NCBI RefSeq assembly: GCF_000010165.1
Contig: NC_012491.1
Span: forward strand, 2,735,501-2,799,500
Direction: 5' to 3'
Length of the DNA: 64,000 nt
From: Brevibacillus brevis NBRC 100599
GTDB lineage: Bacteria; Bacillota; Bacilli; Brevibacillales; Brevibacillaceae
Made by a program: the position numbers and the translations under genes. The notes beneath the pieces are model-generated. The model had not been told where the DNA came from and ran no database searches. It was given only the letters and a program-made list of their open reading frames with translations. This document shows, piece after piece, positions 52,188 to 63,400 of this stretch; within the stretch, counting starts at the first letter, position 1; every line of letters begins with the position of its first letter.

Positions 52188-53030
52188 ATGTATCTGACTA
52201 TTGATAATGTTACGAAACATTTTGTGAATGAGCAGAAACAAAAAGTAAAGGTGCTGGATGATATCAATCTGGAAGTGGAAAAGGGCAGCTTCGTTTCCAT
52301 TGTCGGCCCCTCTGGCTGTGGAAAATCGACGCTGCTCTACTTGATAGCGGGATTGGATCAACCGGACAACGGTGACATCCACGTTGCTGGCAATAAAGTG
52401 AATAAGCCCGGACCTGACAGAGTTGTCGTTTTTCAAGAAGCAGGATTATTTCCATGGCTGACCGTTTTGGAAAATGTTACATACGGGCTCAAGTTGAAGA
52501 AAATGTCAGCAGCGAAAGCCAACGAAAAGGCGCTGGAAGTGCTCAAGATGGTCCATTTAAGCAAGTATGTTCATTCCTATCCCCATCAGCTCTCAGGCGG
52601 GATGAAGCAACGCGTAGCCATCGCTCGGGCACTTGTCATGGAACCCGACATTTTGCTGATGGATGAACCGTTCTCGGCGCTGGATGAACAGACGCGGATG
52701 GTTCTTCATAAGGAGCTGCTTGAGATTTGGCGGAAGACCAAGGTCACGATTTTTTTCGTCACCCATAATATCCGGGAGGCCGTTTTACTTGCGGAGAGAA
52801 TCGTCGTTTTTGCCACACGCCCGGGAAAAATCAAGGAAATCATTGCGGTTCCTGCCATGCGCGATGGGGTCATGCCGGACAGTGTGACAGTAAGCACCGA
52901 GCAGAAGGTGCTGTCGATTCTGCAAGAAGAGATAGAAAAGGTGCTGAAGGAGGAAATGGGCAATGACTACAGCTTTAAGACGGGTTATCTTCATCGCTAT
53001 GATAGCGGCGATATGGGAAGTCACATCTAA
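52188..53030 (+). CDS. ABC transporter ATPase, nitrate/sulfonate/taurine (SsuB/TauB) family
   Basis: A 280-residue ATPase with Walker A GPSGCGKST, Q-loop VFQEAGLFPW, signature LSGGMKQR, Walker B LLMDEP and the H-loop His in FFVTHNIREA. AAGAGGTG lies before the ATG. First gene of an ATPase-permease-binding protein importer. Its final 68 bases overlap the permease gene, which is unusually long and encodes a hydrophilic tail. Confidence 0.92.
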   Translation: MYLTIDNVTKHFVNEQKQKVKVLDDINLEVEKGSFVSIVGPSGCGKSTLLYLIAGLDQPDNGDIHVAGNKVNKPGPDRVVVFQEAGLFPWLTVLENVTYGLKLKKMSAAKANEKALEVLKMVHLSKYVHSYPHQLSGGMKQRVAIARALVMEPDILLMDEPFSALDEQTRMVLHKELLEIWRKTKVTIFFVTHNIREAVLLAERIVVFATRPGKIKEIIAVPAMRDGVMPDSVTVSTEQKVLSILQEEIEKVLKEEMGNDYSFKTGYLHRYDSGDMGSHI

Positions 53031-53718
53031 ATTATCGGGGCTGCCATCGTTCATGTTTCCCAGCTTGACCCAGGTTTTCGATACACTCGTAAATGGCTTG
53101 ATAAGCGGGCAAATTACCGCCGCGATTGGAAAAAGCATGGGACGAATCCTGTTGGGCTTTCTCATTGCTATTATCATCGGACTGATATTGGGTTACTTCA
53201 TTTGGAGGTACAAACTCGTAGAAGATACGCTTGGCTTTGTCGTGACTGCGCTTCAATCTATCCCAAGCATTGTCTGGTTCCCGCTTGCGATAATATGGTT
53301 TGGCTTAAATGACTTCTCTATTTTGTTCATCGTGACGATTGGGGCGACCTGGACGATGACGGTCAACGCGACCAGCGGTTTCAAAAATGTCCCGCCGCTA
53401 TATCAACGGGTAGCCAAGACTTATGGTTCGACTGGCTTTCACTTCGTTCGAACGGTCATTCTTCCTGCATCCGTACCACAGATCATCTCTGGGCTTCGGA
53501 TCGCTTGGGCGTTTTCGTGGCGGGCACTCATGGCTGGTGAGTTGCTCGGGGGTGGCGGTGGTCTTGGGCAATTACTCGAGATGGGCCGTTCACTTGGACA
53601 AATGGATTTGGTGATATCTGTCATGATCATTATTGCGATCATCGGGACCATCGTCGATAATGTTGTCTTTTCACGGATCGAACGCAACGTTCAGATGAAG
53701 TGGGGAGTCCATTCATAA
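52963..53718 (+). CDS. ABC transporter permease, SsuC/TauC family
   Basis: A 251-residue membrane subunit with about six helices. ATG 52963 has AAGGAGGAA upstream and begins the first helix directly (RRVIFIAMIAAIWEV), so the long overlap with the ATPase gene looks real. The EAA-type loop is near YQRVAKTYGSTGFHFVRTV. The family carries sulfonates, taurine, nitrate, bicarbonate or pyrimidine precursors. Confidence 0.92.
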   Translation: MTTALRRVIFIAMIAAIWEVTSKLSGLPSFMFPSLTQVFDTLVNGLISGQITAAIGKSMGRILLGFLIAIIIGLILGYFIWRYKLVEDTLGFVVTALQSIPSIVWFPLAIIWFGLNDFSILFIVTIGATWTMTVNATSGFKNVPPLYQRVAKTYGSTGFHFVRTVILPASVPQIISGLRIAWAFSWRALMAGELLGGGGGLGQLLEMGRSLGQMDLVISVMIIIAIIGTIVDNVVFSRIERNVQMKWGVHS

Positions 53719-53748
53719 AAGAAAAATGGCTAAGGAGTGTGTTGTCAC

Positions 53749-54744
53749 ATGCTAAAAAAAGTGTTCAGTACCGTGGTTGCGTCCCTATTATTGATGGGGA
53801 TTGCTAGCGGGTGCTCTACAGGCGGAGCCGAATCCTCTGAGAAGGAAGTCAAGATCGGATATTTCCCAAATCTGACCCATAGCGCAACGATCATTGCATT
53901 GGAGAAAGGCTATTTCAAGGAAGCTTTCGGTGCGGATGTAAAGATTCAAACGAAAACGGTCGCCAATGGCGGATTGTTTATGGAAGCAATGGCAACAAAG
54001 GCGATTGACGTAGGGACAGTCGGACCTGGACCGTTGTTGAACTTTTATGTCAAGCATCCCGGGTATCGTTTGATTTCAGGTGCGGTCAATGGCGGAGCTG
54101 TGCTCGTCATGAATGGTTCAACCAATATTACGGAACTAAAGGATTTAAAAGGCAAAAGAATCACGATTCCGGTAATCGGCAGCACACAGGATGTCATGCT
54201 CAGAAAAGCACTGAATGAGGTTGGCCTGAAACCGACGACGAATGGTGGAGATGTGGAACTGTATGCGGCGGCTCCGGCAGATACGGCAGCCTTATTCGTA
54301 CAAAAATCCGTTGACGGTGCAGCAACGCAAGAGCCGTGGGGATATGTCCTGGAAAATCAGGCTGGGGGAAAATTGCTTTTGGACTGGGATCAATTCGCTT
54401 GGGGGAAAGAATCAACCAATACCGTGGTAGCAGCCAGCGATGAATTTTTGAAACGAGAAGGATTGGCAACCGCCTACCTGCAAGCACATAAAAAGGCAGT
54501 TAAATTCATTCAGGAAAATCCCGAAGAAAGCCAAGACTTGATCATCAAGCATTTGAAAAATCTGACTGGCAAAGAGTTGAGCAAAAAAGAAGTGCAGGCA
54601 GCCTTTTCCCGTTTGGAAGTTACAACAGCGGTTAATGAAAAGGTCATTCAAGAAATGGCAGATATCAGCAAGGAAGCCGGATATATTTCCAGTAATAAAA
54701 TCGATGGCTTGATCGATTTGAAGTATTTGGAAGAGGCGAAATAA
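53749..54744 (+). CDS. ABC substrate-binding lipoprotein, SsuA/TauA/NMT1-like
   Basis: A 331-residue lipoprotein with lipobox ASGC (Cys22). ATG 53749 has GGAGTG about 10 bases upstream. Family features are [21 protein letters not shown] at the mature start, [14 protein letters not shown], and [19 protein letters not shown]. It completes the importer. The pattern fits nitrate/sulfonate-type binding proteins; the ligand is not determinable here. Confidence 0.92.
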   Translation: MLKKVFSTVVASLLLMGIASGCSTGGAESSEKEVKIGYFPNLTHSATIIALEKGYFKEAFGADVKIQTKTVANGGLFMEAMATKAIDVGTVGPGPLLNFYVKHPGYRLISGAVNGGAVLVMNGSTNITELKDLKGKRITIPVIGSTQDVMLRKALNEVGLKPTTNGGDVELYAAAPADTAALFVQKSVDGAATQEPWGYVLENQAGGKLLLDWDQFAWGKESTNTVVAASDEFLKREGLATAYLQAHKKAVKFIQENPEESQDLIIKHLKNLTGKELSKKEVQAAFSRLEVTTAVNEKVIQEMADISKEAGYISSNKIDGLIDLKYLEEAK

Positions 54745-54823
54745 ATCGGGTGAGAAGACGGAATATTCAGCAGGAGGAAAGAGGGGTGGAAAGGAATTAG
54801 ATGGGAAAGGAGGTCGTGCCACG

Positions 54824-55684
54824 ATGAGACCACATGAACAAGGAAATAATCAACCGATCGACACCTCATTAGAGACACAGATTCATACTGATTTCCAAAA
54901 GGAGATGACGTACGGCGATTATTTACAGCTCGATCAAATCTTATCGAGTCAACAGCTTCAATCTACCCATCATGATGAAATGCTATTTATTATCATTCAT
55001 CAGGTGAGTGAGCTATGGATGAAACAAATTTTGCACGAACTGTCAGCAGCAAATGAATGCATTTGCAATCATGATCTGGAGTCTGCTTTCAAAATGTTCG
55101 CGCGAGTCTCGCGTATCCAGCAGCAATTGATTAAATCGTGGGATGTCCTTTCTACATTGACGCCAGCTGACTACCTCCAGTTCCGTGACAAGCTGGGTCA
55201 TTCGTCAGGATTTCAATCCTATCAAAACCGACTGATCGAATTTACGCTAGGATATAAGAACCAGCATGTCCTTGCGGTGTATGCGCATCAACCAGAGCTT
55301 CACGCCCAGATGAGTGTGGCCTTGCAGCAGCCTAGCATTTATGATGCGGCGATCAGGGAGATGGCTGTTCGGGGCTTGCCGATTGATCCGGAATGCTTGA
55401 ATCGCGATTGGTCGCAACCATATCAACCAAATCAGAGTGTAGAGCAAGCCTGGCTGACCGTGTATCGAAATGTGAACCAGTATTGGGATTTGTACGAGTT
55501 GGCAGAAAAGCTGGTGGATATCGCAAGTCAGCAACAGCAATGGCGCTTTAACCATATGACGACAGTCGAACGTATCATAGGCCAAAAGACGGGAACGGGT
55601 GGGTCATCAGGCGTCATGTACTTACGCAGAGCGCTCGATCACCGTTTTTTCCCGGAGCTTTGGAGCTTGCGGACACAGTTGTAA
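54824..55684 (+). CDS. kynA: Tryptophan 2,3-dioxygenase
   Basis: A 286-residue heme enzyme that opens the indole ring of L-tryptophan to N-formylkynurenine. ATG 54824 follows AAAGGAGGT. Hallmarks are [32 protein letters not shown] with active-site residues, [10 protein letters not shown], and the C-terminal [16 protein letters not shown]; the heme-ligand His lies in the [12 protein letters not shown] segment. kynB and kynU are not in the window. It lies 79 bases after the ABC importer and may be read from its promoter. Confidence 0.95.
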   Translation: MRPHEQGNNQPIDTSLETQIHTDFQKEMTYGDYLQLDQILSSQQLQSTHHDEMLFIIIHQVSELWMKQILHELSAANECICNHDLESAFKMFARVSRIQQQLIKSWDVLSTLTPADYLQFRDKLGHSSGFQSYQNRLIEFTLGYKNQHVLAVYAHQPELHAQMSVALQQPSIYDAAIREMAVRGLPIDPECLNRDWSQPYQPNQSVEQAWLTVYRNVNQYWDLYELAEKLVDIASQQQQWRFNHMTTVERIIGQKTGTGGSSGVMYLRRALDHRFFPELWSLRTQL

Positions 55685-55707
55685 TAAACTCTTCAAAAAA
55701 CAGCGAG

Positions 55708-55738
55708 AAAAGCGTCTTGGGGACCCAGGGCGCTTTTT
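55708..55738 (+). terminator. Terminator after kynA
   Basis: AAAAGCGtCttGGG pairs with CCCAgGGCGCTTTTT, followed by GG after five T residues. Confidence 0.78.
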
Positions 55739-55884
55739 GGCATGTAGTACTCAATTCACATCTTTTCACATATCTTTCCTAATAATGGGTACAAATACCC
55801 TTCTTTTCCTGACAAACATATGTTTTCATTTTTTATAGTATACCTTATTTTTCAAGTACAACCAGAAATGGAGTGGGCATTTGG

Positions 55885-56985
55885 ATGGAAACAATGAAGC
55901 CACCTATGGAAGTGTTATATGCGAAACAGCTGAATGCACTGCGATCCCAGGATACAGGGACAAAACCTCCCAATTGGCTGATGTCGCCCAGAGCTGTGCG
56001 CGACTTTATTTTAGGAACGGATGAACCCCTCTCTTATGAGGGCGAAAGTATACCGATTACGAAGAAGTTCTATGGAGACGATGTACTTATTGAGCGTGCA
56101 ATCGTCACGTTGGCAGGCAATCGCGGCTTAATGCTTGTCGGAGAACCTGGAACGGCAAAAACGATGCTCTCTGAGCTGCTGTCTGCGGCTATCTCTGGTA
56201 CGAGCACGAATACGATCCAAGGCACCGCGGGAACGACAGAGGATATGATCAAATACTCCTGGAACTACGCGATGCTGCTGGACAAAGGTCCTTCGTTGCA
56301 AGCGCTGGTTCCTTCTCCTTTATACACCGGAATGAGCAAGGGAATCATTACCCGTTTTGAGGAGATTACCCGTTGTCCGTTTGAGGTTCAAGACGTGTTG
56401 ATTAGTATTTTGAGTGACAAGGTGATGAACATTCCCGAGCTGTCAGACGGCATCCTGTTTGCCAAGCCCGGTTTTAATATCATTGCAACAGCAAACTTGC
56501 GGGACAAAGGCGTCAATGAAATGAGTAGCGCCCTCAAACGCCGTTTTAACTTCGAGACAATCGCACCGATTAATCATGTGAAAATGGAAGCCCAAATTAT
56601 CGAATCCCAAGCAAAAGTGATTCTGGAGCAAAGTGGCGTAAACATCGAAATTGATCGCGATGTGGTTGAGATATTGGCGACTACCTTCATGGAACTGCGG
56701 ATGGGCGAGACCAAGGAAGGATTCAAAATCGATTCCCCTCAATCCGTGATGAGCACAGCCGAAGCCGTATCCGTCTATGTCCAAAGTGCAATGACGTCCC
56801 ATTACTATGATGGCAGGTCAATTTCCATGGATCGACTGGTACAGAACATGCTGGGAGCCGTCGTCAAGGAAAACCAAAAGGACGCAAATATCCTGAAAAC
56901 CTACTTTACCAAAGTGGTCAAAGAACGGGCAAAGGAAGAGGGTCTATGGGGAACGTATTACAACGAGAAGAAATGGATCAAATAA
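55885..56985 (+). CDS. MoxR-family AAA+ ATPase (YehL-like)
   Basis: A 366-residue ATPase. ATG 55885 has GGAG about 11 bases upstream; GTG 55873 and ATG 55894 are alternatives. Walker A is GEPGTAKT (residues 86-93). The Walker B region reads RFEEITR, with Glu where MoxR proteins usually have Asp. Sensor 1 is NIIATANLRD and an Arg finger lies in LKRRFNFE. MoxR ATPases work with VWA-domain partners as chaperone-like remodelling pairs, and a VWA protein is encoded two genes downstream. Its end overlaps the next gene by 40 bases. Confidence 0.9.
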   Translation: METMKPPMEVLYAKQLNALRSQDTGTKPPNWLMSPRAVRDFILGTDEPLSYEGESIPITKKFYGDDVLIERAIVTLAGNRGLMLVGEPGTAKTMLSELLSAAISGTSTNTIQGTAGTTEDMIKYSWNYAMLLDKGPSLQALVPSPLYTGMSKGIITRFEEITRCPFEVQDVLISILSDKVMNIPELSDGILFAKPGFNIIATANLRDKGVNEMSSALKRRFNFETIAPINHVKMEAQIIESQAKVILEQSGVNIEIDRDVVEILATTFMELRMGETKEGFKIDSPQSVMSTAEAVSVYVQSAMTSHYYDGRSISMDRLVQNMLGAVVKENQKDANILKTYFTKVVKERAKEEGLWGTYYNEKKWIK

Positions 56986-59348
56986 AGGATCAGGACCGCT
57001 TCATAAAATCATTCGTCGAAGAAGAGGTCTACAACCTCAGCAAACAGGTCGTCTATTTCCCGGTTCGTCATCATAGTCCTGCATGCGCGTTTCATTTGAA
57101 AAAAACGATCGAAGAGTATCAACCGGAAATCATTTTGATTGAAGGCCCGGACCATAGCAATCATATCATTCCGATCTTAACGGATGAACGGACGAAGCCT
57201 CCTGTGAGCATTTATTATGCCTACGCCTCAGGGGAGCAAAAATACGTCTGTTACTTTCCGTTTCTTCTGTATTCGCCGGAATATGTGGCCTTGGTCGAAG
57301 CAAAACGCCGGCAGATTCCCGCTGCTTTCATTGATCTAAGCTACGGAAGCCGCCTGGAGAGCTTGGAAGACGGCCATGATTTGAAAAAGAAGAATGAAAA
57401 ACTGTCCTATCACGATGAGCGCATGCTGGCAGGCTCGGAGTTTATTCAGCGATTGTGCCAGACGATGAAATGTCGAAACTTCGATGAGCTGTGGGAAAAG
57501 GTTTTTGAAATTGATGGGATTCGGAAACAGACGAAGGATTTCGTCAAGGATGTCTTTGCCTACTGCTACCTGTCACGCAAATGCTATGATGACGCTACTT
57601 TGGAAGCGGAAGGCGATTTGATTCGCGAGGCTCACATGCGTCAGAAAATTGCAGAGGCAAAGAAAAAGCATGCGAGAATTCTCGTGGTAACCGGGGGCTT
57701 TCATACATACGGACTCATCGAGGAACGCAAGACTTCCTACAAGATACAAAAGGTGCAGGAAGAAAAAATATATCCGATGGTGTACACGTACCAGGAAGCA
57801 GATCAGTTGAATGGGTACGCAAGCGGGATGCCGTACGTCCATTATTACGAGAGTGTGTGGAAGGCACTCGAGAAGAAGGAGCCTGCTCCCTTCTCGAACA
57901 GCGCGTTAACGTACCTTCCGCAACTGCTAAAAAAACTGCGTGGCAAGGGAGAAACGACGTCTACAGCGGATGCGATCGAAGCATATAGCCTCATGAACGG
58001 CTTGGCTGTCATGCGGGAAAAGGCTGAGGGCGGTGCCTATGAGTTGCTCGATTCCGTTCTCTCTGCTTTTACAAAAGGCGAGCGCTCGATAGCAACCTCT
58101 CAGCCGATCGAGACATTGCGAGAGCTGTTGACCGGAGACGGAATCGGTGAAGTGGCTCCTAATTCACTGGATGTACCCATCGTTCGCGATTGTAAAGACA
58201 GATGTAAATCGTTAAAGCTCGCGATCACGACGACAGCCCGCAATCAAAAGGTGCTAGAGCTGTATGCCAAGAAGTCGCATCGTGAAGCCAGCCAGTTTTT
58301 TCACTGCATGCAGTTCTTGGGCACAGAATTTTGCACCAAAGAAGCCGGACCTGACTGGATGAACAACCGAAATGTCAATCTCGTCCGAGAGACATGGCGC
58401 TACAGCTATTCCTCCTTCGTAGAAGCCCGTCTGATCGAGAGCTCGGTCTACGGTGGGACGGTGAAGGAGGCAGCTGCCCATAAGCTAGCCGATATGGTAA
58501 AAGAACTGCCGCAGCACCAGAGCTATGAGCTGGCAAAATGGCTTTTGATGGCGGTCGTTATGGGGTTGGAAGAGCTGTCGCAAAGGCTCTTTGAATCTGT
58601 AGTAGAGTCCGTTAGGCAGGATGGACATTTTCTCTCGCTATGCAAGACATTAAAGACACTCACCATTCTTTTGGAGCAAAAACGGTTGTTCGGTCTTAGC
58701 GAAACAGAACGGTTGGAGAACTTGGTGGAAGAAGTATATTACCAGGCTGTGACCAAAATCGTCGAGCAGGGAAACCCGAACCCCAATGAACTAGATGAGT
58801 TGGCCGATCAGCTCAAATTCCTCTACATGCTGAGTGAGAAGAGACAGGCGGATGATTCCCGAGAGATTTTCAGTGATCAACTGCGGGAATTGCTGCGTAA
58901 CGACAAGCTCCCCGCGAAACTGGAGGGGGTAGTGGTCGCGATCTTGTGCAATCTCGAAGTGATCGACCGCGCAGAAATCTCCAAACGTGCCCGTGCCTAT
59001 ATGTTCGGCTCGCCTGAGCAAATGCTGCATACCGCCGCGTATTTACATGGCGTTTTTATCGTGGCTCGTGACTATCTCTTTCATCAAGAAGAAATCCTGC
59101 GCGATTTGCATCAGATGATAACATCCTTGGCTTACGACGACTTTTTGCAGGTAGTGCCTGAACTGCGATTGGCGTTTACATATTTTAGCCCAATGGAAAT
59201 TAGTATGCTCTCGGAAAAAGTGGCAGCTCTCTTCCAAACGACGGTGGAACAAGTCACGAATCCAGTCATCGATGAGCGTACCTTGCGTGATGCCCGCATG
59301 CTCGATCAAGCGATCAAGGAGGAGTTTGCCAAATGGAACCTGATTTGA
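56946..59348 (+). CDS. DUF5682-family protein (YehM-like)
   Basis: An 800-residue cytoplasmic protein. ATG 56946 has AAAGGA 9 bases upstream. The hallmark N-terminal segment VYFPVRHHSPACAFHLKK and IILIEGPDHSNHI match DUF5682, whose fold recalls TraB/EreA-like proteins with a His-His motif. A second conserved part is RILVVTGGFHTYGL near residue 245. The C-terminal half is helical. No enzymatic activity is established. It always sits with MoxR and VWA genes in the clusters I know, which suggests a three-part complex. Confidence 0.82.
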   Translation: MGNVLQREEMDQIKDQDRFIKSFVEEEVYNLSKQVVYFPVRHHSPACAFHLKKTIEEYQPEIILIEGPDHSNHIIPILTDERTKPPVSIYYAYASGEQKYVCYFPFLLYSPEYVALVEAKRRQIPAAFIDLSYGSRLESLEDGHDLKKKNEKLSYHDERMLAGSEFIQRLCQTMKCRNFDELWEKVFEIDGIRKQTKDFVKDVFAYCYLSRKCYDDATLEAEGDLIREAHMRQKIAEAKKKHARILVVTGGFHTYGLIEERKTSYKIQKVQEEKIYPMVYTYQEADQLNGYASGMPYVHYYESVWKALEKKEPAPFSNSALTYLPQLLKKLRGKGETTSTADAIEAYSLMNGLAVMREKAEGGAYELLDSVLSAFTKGERSIATSQPIETLRELLTGDGIGEVAPNSLDVPIVRDCKDRCKSLKLAITTTARNQKVLELYAKKSHREASQFFHCMQFLGTEFCTKEAGPDWMNNRNVNLVRETWRYSYSSFVEARLIESSVYGGTVKEAAAHKLADMVKELPQHQSYELAKWLLMAVVMGLEELSQRLFESVVESVRQDGHFLSLCKTLKTLTILLEQKRLFGLSETERLENLVEEVYYQAVTKIVEQGNPNPNELDELADQLKFLYMLSEKRQADDSREIFSDQLRELLRNDKLPAKLEGVVVAILCNLEVIDRAEISKRARAYMFGSPEQMLHTAAYLHGVFIVARDYLFHQEEILRDLHQMITSLAYDDFLQVVPELRLAFTYFSPMEISMLSEKVAALFQTTVEQVTNPVIDERTLRDARMLDQAIKEEFAKWNLI

Positions 59349-60472
59349 GCCGCGAAGCCTTGAACCGCTGGCGGTTGTTATTGGGCTCGCATGCCGAGGA
59401 ATCATTGGAAGGCAGCGGGGTCTATCAATCATCCGAGTTTTCCTATCAGGAATTGGACTCGATTCTTGAATTTTTATACAACCGTGAATACGGAGAAGAG
59501 CAGGGTTATCGAAAAGAAGGCGGCCGAGGAGAATCGGCATTGACGGTTCCCTCTTGGTTGAACAAAATCCGCAAGCTGTTTCCCAAGAAGACGGTAGAAA
59601 TCCTCGAGCGGCAAGCTCTGGATCGCTATAACATGACAGAGCTGTTGACTGACAAAAAAGTGTTGGAAAGCATGGAGCCCAACATGACCCTCTTAAAAAA
59701 CATCCTCCAATTTAAAGGTAGGATGAAAGGAGAGGTCGTAAAAAGTGCAAAGGAAATTGTACGCAAGGTCGTAGACGATATACGGCGTCAGCTTGAAAAT
59801 GAAGTGCAGACCAGCATCGTCGGCAAGCGCAATCGCCACAAACGCGGTTATACGAAGTCGATGAAAAATCTGGATGTCCATAAAACGATTCGTAAAAATT
59901 TGAAGAACTACGATCGCAAAAAAAGCCGTTTTATCATCGAAGAGCTGTATTTCCACAGCAATATCCAGCATCACAACAAATGGAACATCGTCATTGTTGT
60001 GGATGAGAGCGGCAGTATGATGGACTCTGTGATTTACAGCTCCGTTATGGCAAGTATTTTTTACAAGCTCGCTGCCTTGAAGACGAATTTGGTTATTTTT
60101 GATACGAAGGTCGTTGATTTGAGCGATAGACTGGATGATCCGGTCGATGTGCTGATGAGTGTGCAGCTTGGTGGGGGGACTCATATTGCACAGGCGCTCA
60201 AATACGGAAGAACACTGCTTGAAAATCCATCGAAGACGATATTTATCCTCGTCAGCGATTTGGAGGAAGGCTACCCGATCAAGGAAATGTATCGCCAAAG
60301 CAAGGAGATTATCGACGCAGGCTGCAAGTTTTTAGTGTTGACGGCTTTGGATTTCAATGGCAACGCTACGTACAACCAGCATGCTGCCAGGGTATTGAGC
60401 GATATGGGAGCAAACGTTGCCGCGATCACGCCTGATGAGCTCGCGCAGTGGATTGGTAAAGTGATCAAATAG
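59333..60472 (+). CDS. VWA-domain protein (YehP-like), partner of the MoxR ATPase
   Basis: A 379-residue protein whose ATG overlaps the previous gene by 16 bases, after AAGGAGGAG. The first ~200 residues are helical and highly charged. The VWA domain starts at WNIVIVVDESGSM, with a full metal-ion-dependent adhesion site: DxSxS at 224-228, the Thr in LGGGTHIAQAL and the Asp in LVSDLEEG. In MoxR systems the VWA protein binds a client through this metal site. Client unknown. Confidence 0.92.
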   Translation: MEPDLSREALNRWRLLLGSHAEESLEGSGVYQSSEFSYQELDSILEFLYNREYGEEQGYRKEGGRGESALTVPSWLNKIRKLFPKKTVEILERQALDRYNMTELLTDKKVLESMEPNMTLLKNILQFKGRMKGEVVKSAKEIVRKVVDDIRRQLENEVQTSIVGKRNRHKRGYTKSMKNLDVHKTIRKNLKNYDRKKSRFIIEELYFHSNIQHHNKWNIVIVVDESGSMMDSVIYSSVMASIFYKLAALKTNLVIFDTKVVDLSDRLDDPVDVLMSVQLGGGTHIAQALKYGRTLLENPSKTIFILVSDLEEGYPIKEMYRQSKEIIDAGCKFLVLTALDFNGNATYNQHAARVLSDMGANVAAITPDELAQWIGKVIK

Positions 60473-60491
60473 AGAGAAGGAGGAGTAAGGA

Positions 60492-63400
60492 ATGGTATTA
60501 CGAAAGACAGATCTGAATCCGGTTACGAAGAAATTTGTGGAGGAGTTTATTAGTGCAAGTGATCGAAACAAGCATTTGTACGATCAAATCGCTGATTACG
60601 TTGCAGGTGACACAGACGAATGCCCGGCAATCGCAGAGGACCCGCGGTTTTACAGCTATACGGTTCGATCCGAATTTGACAAGCTGAAAAAACGCGGCGA
60701 GGAGCTGGCCTTCTATCGAGCAGCTGTGCTGATCTACAAGGCTAGCAACCGTTTTTACGAGAAGAAAAATGTGATGGATGAGTGCTTCCTAGATCAGATC
60801 GAACTTCAGGGGATGAAGGACATCAGTGATGCTGATATCCGAGCAAAAGATCAGAAAGCATTAGAGGCCATGAGAAAAACGGTCGAGCATTTCGGTCATA
60901 CGTTGTTTGCCGAATTTTTGTCAAAAGCTGCGGAGGATTATCGCGCAAGTATCAGCCGTGATTACTCCTCGACATTTGATCGGGCCGAATTTTTGCTATT
61001 CATTTCGTATGCGTACTCGATTTCTCCGAGCTTATTGGAAGAAGCAAAAGAAAAGCTGATGCCGATCTATTATCACCTGATTACAGGTGATACGCGCGAA
61101 TATATAAAAGAGCTGCATACGATTGCCAAAGAAGTCGTGACCATGCAGTTTTCGAGCAACAATTTACTGACCAACGAGTCGTTGTACCCTTCGTATGTCA
61201 AAGAGAAAAAAGCTGCATTGCGAGAAAAGTATTATCCAGAAGAGCAGGTGAAGGAAGGCTCCCTTTTGAATCAGAAGCATTTGAATCGGTATATGGAGCT
61301 GGTCATCAGCTTGCTGTATTACCGCATTCACGTCAAAGGCGGGATCAGTGCGTTCCTGAACAAGGAAGAGGAAATCGATCGGGAGCTGCACGATACTTTG
61401 CAAATCCTTTTCGGCGTGTGCCCGCTTGATATCCTGTCCCAAGATAAGAGACTGGTTGACCTCGTGCACATGGATGAGCCTTACGATTTACTGCTGGGCC
61501 TGCGCGAGCATTTGCTATCCCCGCCGACCAATTGGGAACAAGTGAAGCAACTTGTGTTGGAAGACGTAACGAGATCAAGACGAGCGCTTGAGCTTGCTTC
61601 GATCCCGATGGTCAAGGGATTCTTACACAAAACGCTGGCGGCAGAAGGCGTGGATCTTTCCGATTTCCAGCCATCGTTGGAAGGGATTATTCAGGACGCG
61701 CTGCGACGTGCGAAGGGCTCCACAAAACTGGCAAGCTATTTGGATGAAAAAGCTGCCCTAGAGGATGTGCTCGAGCATGTGCATCTGGAGGACGTACAAC
61801 TCGTCAGACAGCAGATGATCCTCCTGAGCTTCTTGCCTGTGGATCATCCGTTTATTGCACGTCTGATTCCGTTCATGTGCCAATACAAAGACAAGTCCAA
61901 TCGCAGAGTAGGCCATATGTGCTTCACTCATGCGTTCCAGGATCGATTGACCGCCTTCATCGATCATTACCGGAAGGACGAAGCTGTAGATATCCAGACA
62001 CTTTTCTATCAGATTTTGTCGATCAAGGAGTCGCACTATTATTACACAGACGTCAAAGAAGAGGTGTATCGTTCGTTGGTCGTAGCGAATCCGGAAATGA
62101 CTCTGGCTCAATTTGACAAGCTGGAAACGGAGCTTCGCGTGTTTGTGACGCAAACTCTATTAGCGGCAAAGGAGACGCTATCAGAGGAATTGCGCAACCA
62201 AGCGATTCTGCTCGGGTTGGGTGACAGCTCGAAGAAAGTGAGCGGCCTCGCTGGTGCAGCGTTTCTTCAGGCCAAGGACAAGGAGCTTTATTTGCACGTC
62301 TATCAAACCGAGAAAAAAGCAAAGGTCAAGGAAATGGCGCTGGATGCGATTCGCTCCCTGGACAATAACAAGGAGATTTTCCAGGAGCTACTGACAAATG
62401 AAAAAAGCAGCAAATTTAAAACGCTGCTGCAAACATTTATCGACGCTGAGGAGCAGGGGCCAGATGCGAGCTTGACTCATTTGGGCAACCTGACCGACAA
62501 GCGAAAACTCACAAGGATCAAATGGATGCCACTGGAGCGCATGCCAGTCCTTCGCGACCAAGACGGCAACGAGCTGGGGCAAGAAGTCATGGAGTACATG
62601 CTAACCGCCTCAATCGATTTCCCGGCTGCGCCAAACCAGCTGGTGCTTGACTTGAAACCGTCTCTGCAAGGGGCATCTGTTGCTGACTTTACCACCGAAG
62701 TTTTGCGCACTTGGCTCGATAATGGAGCAGTCGCCAAAGAAAAATGGGTCATGCCGCTCTGCGTTGCTTTTGGAGATCGACGTATTGTCGATACGATTGG
62801 TCAGTGGATCAAAGAGTGGACAGATCACTCCCGCGGGGCTTTGGCTGCAGATGGCGTGCGTGCCCTGTCGTTCTCGAATGATTTGACTGCTCTGCGTCTA
62901 ATCGACCAGATTAAACGTACGATCAAAAACAGGCAAGTCAAATCTGCAGCAGAAGAGGCGCTGTCCATGGCGGCTGCGAATCAGAACATTTCCGCGATGG
63001 AACTGGAAGACCGACTGGTCACGACGCTTGGCTTCGATGCGTCCGGCAAGCAAGTGTTTGACTACGGCGACCGCACCTTCACGGTTAAAGTTAGCAACGA
63101 GCTAGAGCTGGAGGTCACGAACGACAGCACGGGAAAAGCGGTCAAAAATCTGCCTGCACCGTCCGCGAAAGACGATCAGGAGAAGGCAGAACAAGCGCGA
63201 TTGACTTTTGCTCAGTTGAAAAAAGACCTGAAAAATATGGTGAAAGTACAATCTCTTCGTCTGGAGGAGTCCCTGTCCAAATCGCGTTATTGGTCAACGG
63301 CAGCATGGAAACGTCTCTTTGTGGAGAACGTGTTGATGCAAAAATTCGCAATCGGGCTCATCTGGGGTGTATACGAGGACGGAAAGCTCGTAGATACGTT

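Noticed and set aside
56973..59348. Alternative later start for the DUF5682 protein
   Set aside because: The site before 56973 leaves only two bases between the purine stretch and ATG, whereas 56946 has AAAGGA at 9 bases.
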